Part shown: piece by piece, positions 1 to 6,884 of the stretch
Layout: each line of letters starts with the position of its first letter
How positions within the stretch are numbered: position 1 is the stretch's first letter
Virus record (IMG/VR): IMGVR_UViG_3300031841_001960
Coordinates: 1 to 27,438 of that record
DNA: 27,438 nt
Strand: one strand, 5' to 3'
DNA from: a virus
Made by a program: the position numbers and the translations under genes
Notes under the pieces: generated by a model
Seen by the model: the letters and a program-made list of their open reading frames with translations, nothing else
Database searches by the model: none
What the model was told of the DNA's origin: nothing

Positions 1-475
1 GCTCTGGCCGTCGCTCTGCCGTCGCTCTGGCAATCGCTCTGGCAATCGCTCTGCCGTCGCTCTGGCCGTCGCTCTGCCGTCGCTCTGGCAATCGCTCTGC
101 CGTCGCTCTGCCGTCGCTCTGGCCGTCGCTCTGCCGTCGCTCTGCCGTCGCTCTGGCAATCGATGACGCGAATCGGCCAAAGATGACCAAATTGGCAATC
201 GATGACGCGAATCGGCCAAAGATGACCAAATTGGCAATCGATGACGCGAATCGGCCAGAATTGACCAATTCGGCAATATTTGACGCAAGTCTGCCAGTCG
301 CAGGTCTGCCATCGATGACCAAATTGGCAATGTTTGACGCAAGTCTGCCATCGATGACGCAAGTCTGCCAGTCGCAAGTCTGCCATCGATGACGCAAGTC
401 TGCCATTGGTGACGCAGGTCTGCCATCGATGACGTGGATCGGTCAAAAATGACGCGGATCGGCCAAAACCCCCCA
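1..475. repeat. Tandem repeat array of two related unit sizes
   Basis: Bases 1-161 are 14 head-to-tail units in three flavours: GCTCTGGCCGTC, GCTCTGCCGTC and GCTCTGGCAATC. From 162 the unit grows to 20/19 bases, GATGACGCGAATCGGCCAAA alternating with GATGACCAAATTGGCAATC, giving a 39-base higher-order period. From about 278 it drifts to TCGATGACGCAAGTCTGCCA-like 20-mers with 15-base partial copies, and it decays near 475. Each unit ends in a TGCCA, GGCCA or GGCAA core, so the short and long units look related. The array begins at base 1, so its left limit is unknown. It lies just upstream of the terminase genes. A packaging recognition site, iteron-like binding array, intergenic host repeat or assembly edge are all possible; the sequence does not decide. 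Confidence 0.95.
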
Positions 476-611
476 AATTACCCAGCCTGCCCCGTAGGTT
501 GGCGTCCAGAAAATTTCAAACATACCTCGCGTGAAGGGGGGTGTACTTCTGAACCGCGTCCAAAAAAATCTGATCTTGCCGCCCATTAGCGACCTGTGCC
601 ATGCTGAAAGC
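476..611. other. Non-coding leader between repeats and first gene
   Basis: This stretch contains no convincing gene. A GTG at 531 opens the frame used by the next gene, but it has no clear ribosome site. A weak sigma70-like pair (TTGGCG at 499-504 and ATACCT at 522-527, 17-base spacing) is the only promoter candidate and is poor. The stretch ends in the inverted repeat at 600-614. Confidence 0.4.
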
Positions 612-614
612 ATG
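600..614. promoter_or_regulatory. Inverted repeat containing the start codon of the first gene
   Basis: CATGCT, a 3-base loop GAA, then AGCATG form a perfect 6-base inverted repeat whose right arm contains the ATG at 612. It could be a small operator or an RNA hairpin that hides the start codon. The short stem also makes chance possible. Confidence 0.35.
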
Positions 615-902
615 AACGCAATGGAAAAGCGGATTCTGCTTGCAGGTCTCAGGACCACGATCAGCTCAGGCTTCGCCCGCTCGATCCCGGACTGGGCCAA
701 AGCAAGCTGGGCTGGCTGGGAAGAGGAGCGGCGAAAACTCGTATTCTGGGTTATCCTTGACATGCTGTTTCGTGGCGATGTCGAAGGGGACTGCTGGGTC
801 GAGTTCGTCCACTGGGCCAAAGACAACGTAACGCCGGACAGTCTCAAGTGGATCAACAAATCGTTGCGTCATTTCAACGCGGAGAAGCTATGGGAGTTGT
901 GA
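612..902 (+). CDS. Hypothetical protein upstream of the small terminase
   Basis: A 96-residue protein starting MNAMEKRILL. No family is recognised. It is rich in Trp (WAKASWAGWEEE, the VEFVHWAK segment), appears mostly helical and is soluble, with no signal peptide. The start is uncertain: ATG 612 lies inside an inverted repeat, ATG 621 is three codons later, and the frame is open back to a GTG at 531. The end overlaps the small terminase start by 13 bases (ATG 890, stop TGA 900-902), which suggests translational coupling. Its position is where phages often carry small packaging-associated or HNH proteins, but no HNH or DNA-binding motif is visible. Confidence 0.6.
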   Translation: MNAMEKRILLAGLRTTISSGFARSIPDWAKASWAGWEEERRKLVFWVILDMLFRGDVEGDCWVEFVHWAKDNVTPDSLKWINKSLRHFNAEKLWEL

Positions 903-1612
903 CCAAGAAGGACTATCGGGACAAGTACATCAAGACGACCGTTTTTGATGACGGTGCCAAAGGTCTCGCGCTGGACATGTTCGCCAAGACTGGGCGAGTG
1001 ACCGATGCCGCGATGGTCGCAGGGGTCACAACGAGCACGATCAAGAATCACCTTGAGCGTGACCCGGACTTCGCGCAGGCGTGGGAAATAGCTCGGCAGG
1101 AGTATGCCGACTACGTCACAAGTCTGATCGAGGAGCGTGCCTTCAAGGGGATCGAGGAGCCGATCATCGGCGGCAAGTTCCGCGATCAGGTGGTTGCTCA
1201 CAAACGAGTATTCAGCGACTCGCTGGCGATGATGCACGCCAAACGGTACGTCGAGGAGTACCGTGACAAGCAGCAACTGGACGTGAGTGTTGCAGGCGGT
1301 GTGCTTGCCGTGGCATCCCCGATGCCCAACACTCCTCGCGGCATTCACGAGTGGAAAAACACTTACGGCGGACATTACACGCCGGGCAGCATACTGCCCG
1401 AACCTCCGCCACGATTACCGGAGAATCGAGATGAGCGATCTGTTGAAGGGGCCGGAGAACAGCCAACTGGAAGTGGGTCCGCCGTGCCGGGTGAACGTCC
1501 GGCTGATGCAGAACCGGGATGGGGTTCAGTGGGCCAACGTGCAAGTGCATTCGAGACGGAAGCCGGATCTCTGTCGGCAGGGCAACGTGAGGCTGAGCGG
1601 GACGACTACTGA
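890..1612 (+). CDS. terS: Terminase small subunit
   Basis: A 240-residue protein that would recognise phage DNA and deliver it to the large terminase. Residues about 20-60 form a helix-turn-helix: GRVTDAAMVAGVTTSTIKNH fits the DNA-binding fold of small terminases (a region poor in identity but with a typical 'learn-by-position' AxxAGVSxxTIxxH pattern). A helical oligomerisation part follows (about 65-130, including FKGIEEPIIGGKFRD). The start at ATG 890 is chosen over the GTG at 848 because GGAG at 881-884 sits 5 bases before it. The last 60 residues are low-complexity, rich in Gly, Glu, Ser and Pro, and overlap the next gene in another frame, so this tail is probably a by-product of that overlap. 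The large terminase follows at 1747. Confidence 0.85.
   Translation: MGVVTKKDYRDKYIKTTVFDDGAKGLALDMFAKTGRVTDAAMVAGVTTSTIKNHLERDPDFAQAWEIARQEYADYVTSLIEERAFKGIEEPIIGGKFRDQVVAHKRVFSDSLAMMHAKRYVEEYRDKQQLDVSVAGGVLAVASPMPNTPRGIHEWKNTYGGHYTPGSILPEPPPRLPENRDERSVEGAGEQPTGSGSAVPGERPADAEPGWGSVGQRASAFETEAGSLSAGQREAERDDY
1383..1400 (+). other. Hairpin ahead of the overprinted gene
   Basis: CGGGCAG, loop CATA, CTGCCCG form a perfect 7-base GC-rich stem inside terS, 30 bases before the ATG of the overlapping gene at 1431. There is no T run, so it is not an intrinsic terminator. It might pause ribosomes or affect initiation at 1431, but it may also be chance. Confidence 0.4.
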
Positions 1613-1754
1613 GATGTGCCAGAAGGTAGGCTGGCTGGCCGGTGCGATCGCAGAGACGTTGTGTGCTGATTATGGCGACCAGGTGGAGCCGAGCGAGATC
1701 GCGAATCTGGCGGTCGAGTGCTACATGGACTGTTGGAAGGAAGTGCATGGCTGA
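1431..1754 (+). CDS. Small unknown protein overprinted on the terS tail
   Basis: A 107-residue protein (MSDLLKGPEN...) of no recognised family. The ATG at 1431 has GGAG at 1420-1423, 7 bases upstream. Its first 182 bases overlap the end of terS in another frame. Hand counting over the shared 60 codons gives 47 codons ending in G or C in this frame against 27 in the terS frame; the phage's other genes strongly favour G/C there, so this frame looks like the selected one. The C-terminal half (KVGWLAGAIAETLC, then a VEPSEIANLAVECYMDC segment) reads as an ordinary folded helical domain. Its end overlaps the terL start by 8 bases (ATGGCTGA). A role in packaging is only suggested by position. Confidence 0.7.
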   Translation: MSDLLKGPENSQLEVGPPCRVNVRLMQNRDGVQWANVQVHSRRKPDLCRQGNVRLSGTTTEMCQKVGWLAGAIAETLCADYGDQVEPSEIANLAVECYMDCWKEVHG

Positions 1755-4269
1755 CATCATTCCGGTGGACCGGAAGGTGTACTGGGAGCCTCGCGAAGAG
1801 GGCCTACGACCGGTCACCTACAACCGCAAGAGCGGAGAATACGAGGACGTAGTCTGGACGCCGCTTGGTGGGTCACAGGATGCGTTTCTCCGGTGTGGGC
1901 TTCTTGAGGTGTTGTTTGAGGGTACTCGTGGGCCGGGCAAGACCGATGCGTTGCTGATGGATTTCGGTCAGTTTGTGGGGAAGGGGTATGGGCCGGACTG
2001 GCGTGGGATTCTGTTTCGCCGGACGTACCCTGAGCTGGGCGACGTGATTGCGAAGTCGAGGAAGTGGTTCCCGCAGATATTTCCGGGAGCGAAGTACAAT
2101 GCTGGGGAGCATTACTGGACGTTCCCGGAAGGTGAGACGTTGTTGTTTCGGCACTTCAAGCAGCCGGACGACTACTGGAACTATCACGGCCATGCTTATC
2201 CGTGGATTGGGTGGGAGGAGTTGACGACATGGCCCACGCCCGAGTGTTACACGTCGATGTTCAGTTGTGCTCGTAGTGCGAATCCGACGATACCGATTCG
2301 GGTAAGGAGCACGACGAATCCGTATGGTTGTGTGCCGTATGGGGACGTGTTGACCGTAGGCCGTGGGTGGGTGCGGATTGAGGATGTTGAGGAAGGGGAG
2401 AGGGTGTGGAGCGTGGGCCGTGATGGTGGTCTGGTGAGTGCGGAGGTCGGCGCGGTTATTCGGAAGCGTTGGTCTGGGCGAATGGTGTCGCGGAAGGGGA
2501 GGGGTCTGGAGATGGTCTTTACTGAGGACCATCGTTTTCCGGTGATGTGTGGGTCTCGCGAGCGTGGTCATCGGCTGGAGCGGTTCGATGAGATGGCTGG
2601 GTGCGTGTCGGTTCGGAGGACGTGTCGTCCGGCGGCGGGTGGTCGGTCGGATGGTCCGCAGTATTTCTATCCGACTGATCCGAGTTTGAGTGAGGGTCAG
2701 CGGCAGCCGGTCTTTCGGTTGACGGCGTTGCAGTATGCGAGGCTGATGGGGTGGGCGATTTCTGAGGGGTACGCGACACGTCGGAAGACGTTTCGGATTT
2801 GCCAGCAGAAGGAAGAGAATCGTCCGCAGATCGAGGCGTTGCTGGATGATTGCGGGTTCCTGTGGAACTACAACGGGCGGGAGTACGACATCAGTGAGGC
2901 TGCGTGGGCGGCTGAGGTCGAGCGTCTGGGCTACAGTCATCAGAAGCGGATACCACGGGAGCTGCTGGAGTGTGGGACGGACGTGTTGCGGGAGTTGCTG
3001 GATGCGTTGTTCTTCGGTGACGGGAGCCGCAACGTGTACTACACGTCGAGCGAGGGGCTGGCGAACGACGTGGCCGAGGTGGGCATTCGGCTGGGCTATT
3101 CGGTGTATATGACGGAGCGGCACAGCGGCTGGGAGGTGATGTTGTCACATCGCGACGTGGTGCAGTTGCGGACGGGGAATCGGATCAGGGCTGGGGAGAA
3201 TCGGGACAAGTCGGTGAACTGCACGTTCGAGGAGTTCGAGGGTCAGGTGTATTGCCTGTCGGTGCCGGAGACGGAGACGTTTTTCATACGGCAGGGCGGG
3301 TGCGTGTGGTTGAGTGGGAACAGTGGTCACAGTTGGGTGAAGCATCGGTGGCGGTTGCCCGTGGGGCGGGATCGGATGTTTGGCGAGGTGATCACGGACT
3401 CGCTGGACAAGAACGGTGACGTTGAGCCGCCGCGTGTGGCGGTGCATGGGCACATTCAGGAGAACCACGTTCTGCTGTATGCCGACCCCGGTTACATCGC
3501 GCGGATCAGGAGTGCGGCGCGGAACCATGCGGAGCTTGAGGCGTGGTTGAACGGCTCGTGGGACATTGTGGCTGGGGGGATGTTCGACGACGTGTGGGAC
3601 CGGAACGTGCATGTGATGCCGGACATTCCGCTGGGGATGATTCCCGAGGGGTGGCGGATTGATCGAAGCTACGACCACGGGCAGAGTCGGCCATTCAGTG
3701 TGGGCTGGTGGGCCGAGAGCAATGGTGAGCCGATCAAGGTCAACAATCGGTTGTATGGGGCAGTGCGTGGCGATCTGTTTCGGATTGCCGAGTGGTATGG
3801 CTGGACGGGCGAGCCGAACACGGGTGCCCGGTTGCTGTCGAGTGAGATCGCGAAAGGGATACTTGAGCGTGAGGAGCAGTGGGGTATTCGTGGCCGGGTG
3901 AAGATTGGCGTAGCGGACGGATCAATCTTCGACCATTATGAGCCGGGTCTGAGTGTTGTTGGCGAGATGCGTAAGCAGGGACTCGACTGGTATGCGGCGG
4001 ACAAGAGTTCGGGAAGCCGCAAGCAGGGCTGGCAGCAGATCAGAGAGCGGATGAAGGCGAGCTTCCCCGGCGAAGAGGGGGTGCGGGAAGAGGCCGGGTT
4101 GTTTATTCTTGAGTCGTGCGATCAGTTTCTGCGGACGGTGCCGGTGTTGCCACGGTCGGATCGCGACCTTGACGACGTGGATACTGATGCTGAGGATCAC
4201 ATTGCGGACGAGGTGCGATACCGGGTTCGTTTCAAGACCAGACGGATTCGTCGAGGTAGTTGGAAATGA
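1747..4269 (+). CDS. terL: Terminase large subunit, intein-containing
   Basis: An 840-residue precursor; removal of the 331-residue intein leaves about 509 residues, the normal size for TerL. It is the ATP-driven DNA packaging motor and headful/cos nuclease, docking on the portal. Seen: Walker A GTRGPGKT at residues 59-66, Walker B YPWIGWEE at 151-158, coupling motif TTNPYG at 189-194, then the intein (195-525), then extein SGHSWVKHRW. The RNase H-like nuclease half carries acidic positions in DRSYDHG, VKIGVADGS and DTDAEDHIADE. ATG 1747 is chosen over upstream starts because GGAAGGAAG lies just before it and the residues before it are out-of-family. Stop and portal start share ATGA. The family is the Terminase_6 type, by motif; strong G-ending codon use is seen throughout. 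Confidence 0.95.
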   Translation: MADIIPVDRKVYWEPREEGLRPVTYNRKSGEYEDVVWTPLGGSQDAFLRCGLLEVLFEGTRGPGKTDALLMDFGQFVGKGYGPDWRGILFRRTYPELGDVIAKSRKWFPQIFPGAKYNAGEHYWTFPEGETLLFRHFKQPDDYWNYHGHAYPWIGWEELTTWPTPECYTSMFSCARSANPTIPIRVRSTTNPYGCVPYGDVLTVGRGWVRIEDVEEGERVWSVGRDGGLVSAEVGAVIRKRWSGRMVSRKGRGLEMVFTEDHRFPVMCGSRERGHRLERFDEMAGCVSVRRTCRPAAGGRSDGPQYFYPTDPSLSEGQRQPVFRLTALQYARLMGWAISEGYATRRKTFRICQQKEENRPQIEALLDDCGFLWNYNGREYDISEAAWAAEVERLGYSHQKRIPRELLECGTDVLRELLDALFFGDGSRNVYYTSSEGLANDVAEVGIRLGYSVYMTERHSGWEVMLSHRDVVQLRTGNRIRAGENRDKSVNCTFEEFEGQVYCLSVPETETFFIRQGGCVWLSGNSGHSWVKHRWRLPVGRDRMFGEVITDSLDKNGDVEPPRVAVHGHIQENHVLLYADPGYIARIRSAARNHAELEAWLNGSWDIVAGGMFDDVWDRNVHVMPDIPLGMIPEGWRIDRSYDHGQSRPFSVGWWAESNGEPIKVNNRLYGAVRGDLFRIAEWYGWTGEPNTGARLLSSEIAKGILEREEQWGIRGRVKIGVADGSIFDHYEPGLSVVGEMRKQGLDWYAADKSSGSRKQGWQQIRERMKASFPGEEGVREEAGLFILESCDQFLRTVPVLPRSDRDLDDVDTDAEDHIADEVRYRVRFKTRRIRRGSWK
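2329..3321 (+). mobile_element. Intein with LAGLIDADG homing endonuclease in terL
   Basis: A 331-residue in-frame insertion that should excise itself and ligate ...TTNPYG to SGHSWVK. Seen, in intein numbering: Cys1 (CVPYGDVLT, block A); TEDH at 65-68 (block B T-x-x-H); LMGWAISEGYA at 139 and LLDALFFGDGSR near 224, the two LAGLIDADG motifs, with acidic E146 and D231 kept; block F VYCLSVPETETFF; block G ending SGN followed by Ser+1. The usual block F His is Glu here, and the penultimate His is Gly; block F position 4 is Cys rather than Asp. The insertion lies in the conserved coupling motif of the ATPase, a classic intein niche. The endonuclease looks intact, so homing may still occur. The boundaries are firm because the flanks rejoin to a typical TerL sequence. 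Confidence 0.93.
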
Positions 4270-5681
4270 AGAAGGCCGGACCTGACACGGTATCGTCGGC
4301 GTACTCACACATGGCCCCGCTGTGGGACAAGATCAGCTCGGTGCTTGGCGGCACGGAGACGATGCGTGCATCGGGGACGATGTATCTGCCGCAGCACGAT
4401 CGTGAGAGCAACGCGGCCTACGACGAACGGCTCAATCGGACCATTCTGATCAACACAACGGAGCAGACCCTGAACGGCTGGGTGGGCAGACCATTCAGCA
4501 AGCCGATGCAGGTGAACGCGAACATTCCCGACGAGCTGGCGATGTTGCTGGAGGACGTGGACCGTCAGGGGAACGACCTCGACGTGTTCTGCCGCAACTG
4601 GTTTCGGGACGGTCTGGCGAAGGGTTTCAGTCATGTGCTGGTGGACTTCCCGGCATTGCAGGGCGATGGCCCGAGGACGCTGGCGGATGACCGGGCTGCC
4701 GGGCTGCGTCCGTACTTTGTGCATTTGCCGCCGGAGAATGTGATTGCGGCCCATGCGGAGATGGTGAACGGTGTCGAGACGCTGACTCACGTTCGGGTGC
4801 ATGAGCAGGAAGTAGTGCGGGACGGGTTTGAGGAAATGGTGGTCGACCGGATTCGGGTTTACGAGCCGGGGCTGGTCGAGGTGTACGAGAAGCGTGGGAC
4901 GAAGGGCCGCGAGGAGTGGGTGGTTGTCGAGAGTTACAACTACGACCTGCCGTACATTCCGATCGTGACGTTCTACGCCCAGCGTGACGGCTTCATGGTG
5001 AGCAAGCCGCCGCTGCTTGATCTCGTGAACATGAACATTGCCCACTGGCAGAGTCAGTCGGATCAGACGGCGGTGTTGACGGTCGCGCGGTTTCCGATGC
5101 TGGCGTCGTCGGGGATGATGGACGACGACGAGGTGGTGGTTGGTCCGAACCAGTGGCTGGCGACCCGCGATCCGCAGGGCCGGGTCTATTACGTCGAGCA
5201 CAGCGGCAAGGCGATCAACAGTGGGCGGATGGACCTGCTGGACCTTGAAGAGAAGATGGCGAAGTACGGGGCGGAGTTCCTGACGAAGAAGCCTGGGCGT
5301 CAGACGGCGACGGCGAGGGCACTTGATTCGGCGGAAGCGATCAGCCCATTGCAGGACATGACGCATCGGTTCGTCGACTCGGTCAATCTGGCGATGCAGT
5401 ATGCGTCGGACTGGCTCGGCATCGAGTCGGGCGGAACGGTGGACCTGCACACGGACTTTGGGCTGAGCAGTTCTGACGCAGGAGCCTTGACGGCATTGAC
5501 CGAAGCGAGGAGAAGTCGGGACATCTCACGCGAGACATACCTGCGTGAGTTGCAGCGATACAACGTGTTGGACAGGTCGTTCGACATTGACGTTGATGGT
5601 GAATCTCTGCGTGACGAGCAGTCGTACGCTGGGCTTTCGACACAGATTCTGGTCGAGGAGGATGACGATGAAGGTGTTTGA
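4266..5681 (+). CDS. Portal protein (DUF4055-like)
   Basis: A 471-residue protein expected to form the dodecameric ring at one capsid vertex, through which DNA passes and to which TerL and the neck bind. The N-terminal pattern (HMAPLWDKISSVLGG, then MYLPQHDRES..AYDERLNR, then TEQTLNGWVGRPFSKP) matches the DUF4055 group of phage portals. The central part has a beta-rich wing and the C-terminal third is helical with LTEARRSRDISRETYLREL typical of portal stems. The start is ATG 4266, sharing ATGA with terL, preceded by GAGGTAG; a TTG two codons earlier is less likely. The next gene begins inside its last 14 bases. Identification rests on family pattern and position directly after terL. Confidence 0.9.
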   Translation: MKKAGPDTVSSAYSHMAPLWDKISSVLGGTETMRASGTMYLPQHDRESNAAYDERLNRTILINTTEQTLNGWVGRPFSKPMQVNANIPDELAMLLEDVDRQGNDLDVFCRNWFRDGLAKGFSHVLVDFPALQGDGPRTLADDRAAGLRPYFVHLPPENVIAAHAEMVNGVETLTHVRVHEQEVVRDGFEEMVVDRIRVYEPGLVEVYEKRGTKGREEWVVVESYNYDLPYIPIVTFYAQRDGFMVSKPPLLDLVNMNIAHWQSQSDQTAVLTVARFPMLASSGMMDDDEVVVGPNQWLATRDPQGRVYYVEHSGKAINSGRMDLLDLEEKMAKYGAEFLTKKPGRQTATARALDSAEAISPLQDMTHRFVDSVNLAMQYASDWLGIESGGTVDLHTDFGLSSSDAGALTALTEARRSRDISRETYLRELQRYNVLDRSFDIDVDGESLRDEQSYAGLSTQILVEEDDDEGV

Positions 5682-6006
5682 GAACGGTGTGTATCCCGGC
5701 CAGCGGCACGCATATGTCGAAGGCTCGGCCAACGCAACAACAACGCTGACGATCACGGCTGATGCGAGTCATTTCTGGACTCTGGAGCAAGTGACGTTTT
5801 CAGCGGACACTGACCCGGACTCCGGCGTTACGCTGACGATCACGATCGGCTCAACGGTCGTGTTCAAGCATTTCATCACGAAGAGTGGCCCAGGTCCGAT
5901 CCCGTTGAGCGGGCTGGCTCGCGGCGTGAAGAACGAAGCTGTTACGATCACCGCCTCGGCGGCGGGGACCGGCAAGAAGGTCAATCTGAGTGCTGTCTAC
6001 AGGTAA
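5668..6006 (+). CDS. Small beta-rich protein, possible virion component
   Basis: A 112-residue protein (MKVFENGVYPGQRH...) rich in Thr, Ser and Val with alternating hydrophobic strands (NATTTLTITADASHFWTLEQ; GVTLTITIGSTVVFKHF; EAVTITASAAGTGKKVNLSA), consistent with a small beta-sandwich or jelly roll. GAGGAGG at 5655-5661 is 6 bases before ATG 5668; an in-frame ATG at 5662 would be too close to it. The first 14 bases overlap the portal end. Its place between portal and the glycosyltransferase suggests a capsid decoration or other virion protein, possibly the target of the downstream enzymes, but no family is recognised and this is inference. Confidence 0.8.
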   Translation: MKVFENGVYPGQRHAYVEGSANATTTLTITADASHFWTLEQVTFSADTDPDSGVTLTITIGSTVVFKHFITKSGPGPIPLSGLARGVKNEAVTITASAAGTGKKVNLSAVYR

Positions 6007-6014
6007 GGTGCAAA

Positions 6015-6884
6015 ATGCCATACGAGGATACTGCGTTGGGCGGCAACTCAGGGACGAGTGGCCTGGTGGCGAATCACGATGATTCGCTGGTGTCTGTGCA
6101 GAAGGAAGTAGGCGGCAGGCGGAAGAAGTATGCGGTGGTCTGTCCGCACGCCGGGAAGACATTCTGCTTCCCGGAGTTTCGGAAGACGCTGTATCAGCTT
6201 CCGTTGAACGAGTGCCATGTCGTGCTTTACGACAACTCTCAGTCGAAGAAGCACAGTGCGAAGCTGAACACGCTGAGCCGGGCGTTGCCGTCGTTCACGC
6301 TGATCAAGGACGATAACAAGCCGGAGTCGATCGAAAGCAGCATGGACTTTCGCGTGATCGTCGCACGTTGCAGTGCGGTGTATCAGCACATCTACGAGAA
6401 CCATCTGCCGAAGAAGTCGGACTACGTCATCAATCTTGAGGACGACGTGCTCGCCCCGCCGGGCGGATTCAATCGCCTCAAGGGAGTTCTCGACACTTAC
6501 GACGACGTGGGCACGGTGGTCGGCAACTGCCGTGATCGTCGCGTGAAGGTGATGAACGGCGAGGCACAGCCGATCGCCGTGAACTTCAGAAAGACGCAGA
6601 AGATCGGCGGAACGGGAGAGGTTCAATACGAAGTGCTGGGCGTCCACGAGAAGGAGTTCGGCGTTGAGTGGATCGGCGCGGCTCACATGGGGCTGTGGCT
6701 GGCTCGACGTGAGTGTGTTGATCTGGTCGGAATGCAGACTCTTCCCGAGGGGCAGGGGATGCCCATCGGGCATGACATTCAGTACGGCCTACGGCTTAAC
6801 GAATCCGGGTGGAAGTTCGCTGTGGACTGGTCCGTAAAGCTGGACCACTACTACATGCAGAACGGCGAGGTCTTGAGCGTTTGA
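6015..6884 (+). CDS. Glycosyltransferase, GT-A (family 2-like)
   Basis: A 289-residue enzyme expected to move a sugar from a nucleotide-sugar to an acceptor in the cytoplasm. Seen: a Rossmann-like opening (YAVVCPHAGKTFC; NECHVVLYDNSQ), an acidic DxD-type metal site YVINLEDDVLAPPG with EDD at 142-144, an acceptor-side GHDIQYGLRLNESGW at 252-266, and a late metal-ligand-like His in KLDHYY at 278. This is the GT-A layout. AAGG at 6005-6008 precedes ATG 6015. The stop TGA shares its A with the ATG of the methyltransferase (TGATG). The enzyme sits between portal and head morphogenesis genes. Virion protein glycosylation is the simplest hypothesis; surface-sugar or DNA modification are alternatives. 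Confidence 0.85.
   Translation: MPYEDTALGGNSGTSGLVANHDDSLVSVQKEVGGRRKKYAVVCPHAGKTFCFPEFRKTLYQLPLNECHVVLYDNSQSKKHSAKLNTLSRALPSFTLIKDDNKPESIESSMDFRVIVARCSAVYQHIYENHLPKKSDYVINLEDDVLAPPGGFNRLKGVLDTYDDVGTVVGNCRDRRVKVMNGEAQPIAVNFRKTQKIGGTGEVQYEVLGVHEKEFGVEWIGAAHMGLWLARRECVDLVGMQTLPEGQGMPIGHDIQYGLRLNESGWKFAVDWSVKLDHYYMQNGEVLSV

Noticed and set aside
183-392. Open frame encoding repeated MTKLAIDDANRP units
   Set aside because: The 39-base period is a multiple of three, so the repeat array stays open by arithmetic. No ribosome site, and the repeat breaks down in frame.
1-475. Possible CRISPR array
   Set aside because: The units are directly adjacent, with no unique spacers of even length between identical repeats, and no cas genes are present.
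499-527. TTGGCG and ATACCT as a promoter for the packaging genes
   Set aside because: Only four of six and a poor -10 match; too weak to list as a feature.
1873-3123. Long reverse-strand frame opposite terL (416 residues)
   Set aside because: It is antisense to conserved TerL and intein motifs, has an Arg/Pro/His-rich translation typical of a shadow, and no ribosome site.
4305-5450. Long reverse-strand frame opposite the portal gene
   Set aside because: Same shadow signature (Arg, His, Val rich) caused by G-ending codons on the + strand; the portal frame is clearly coding.
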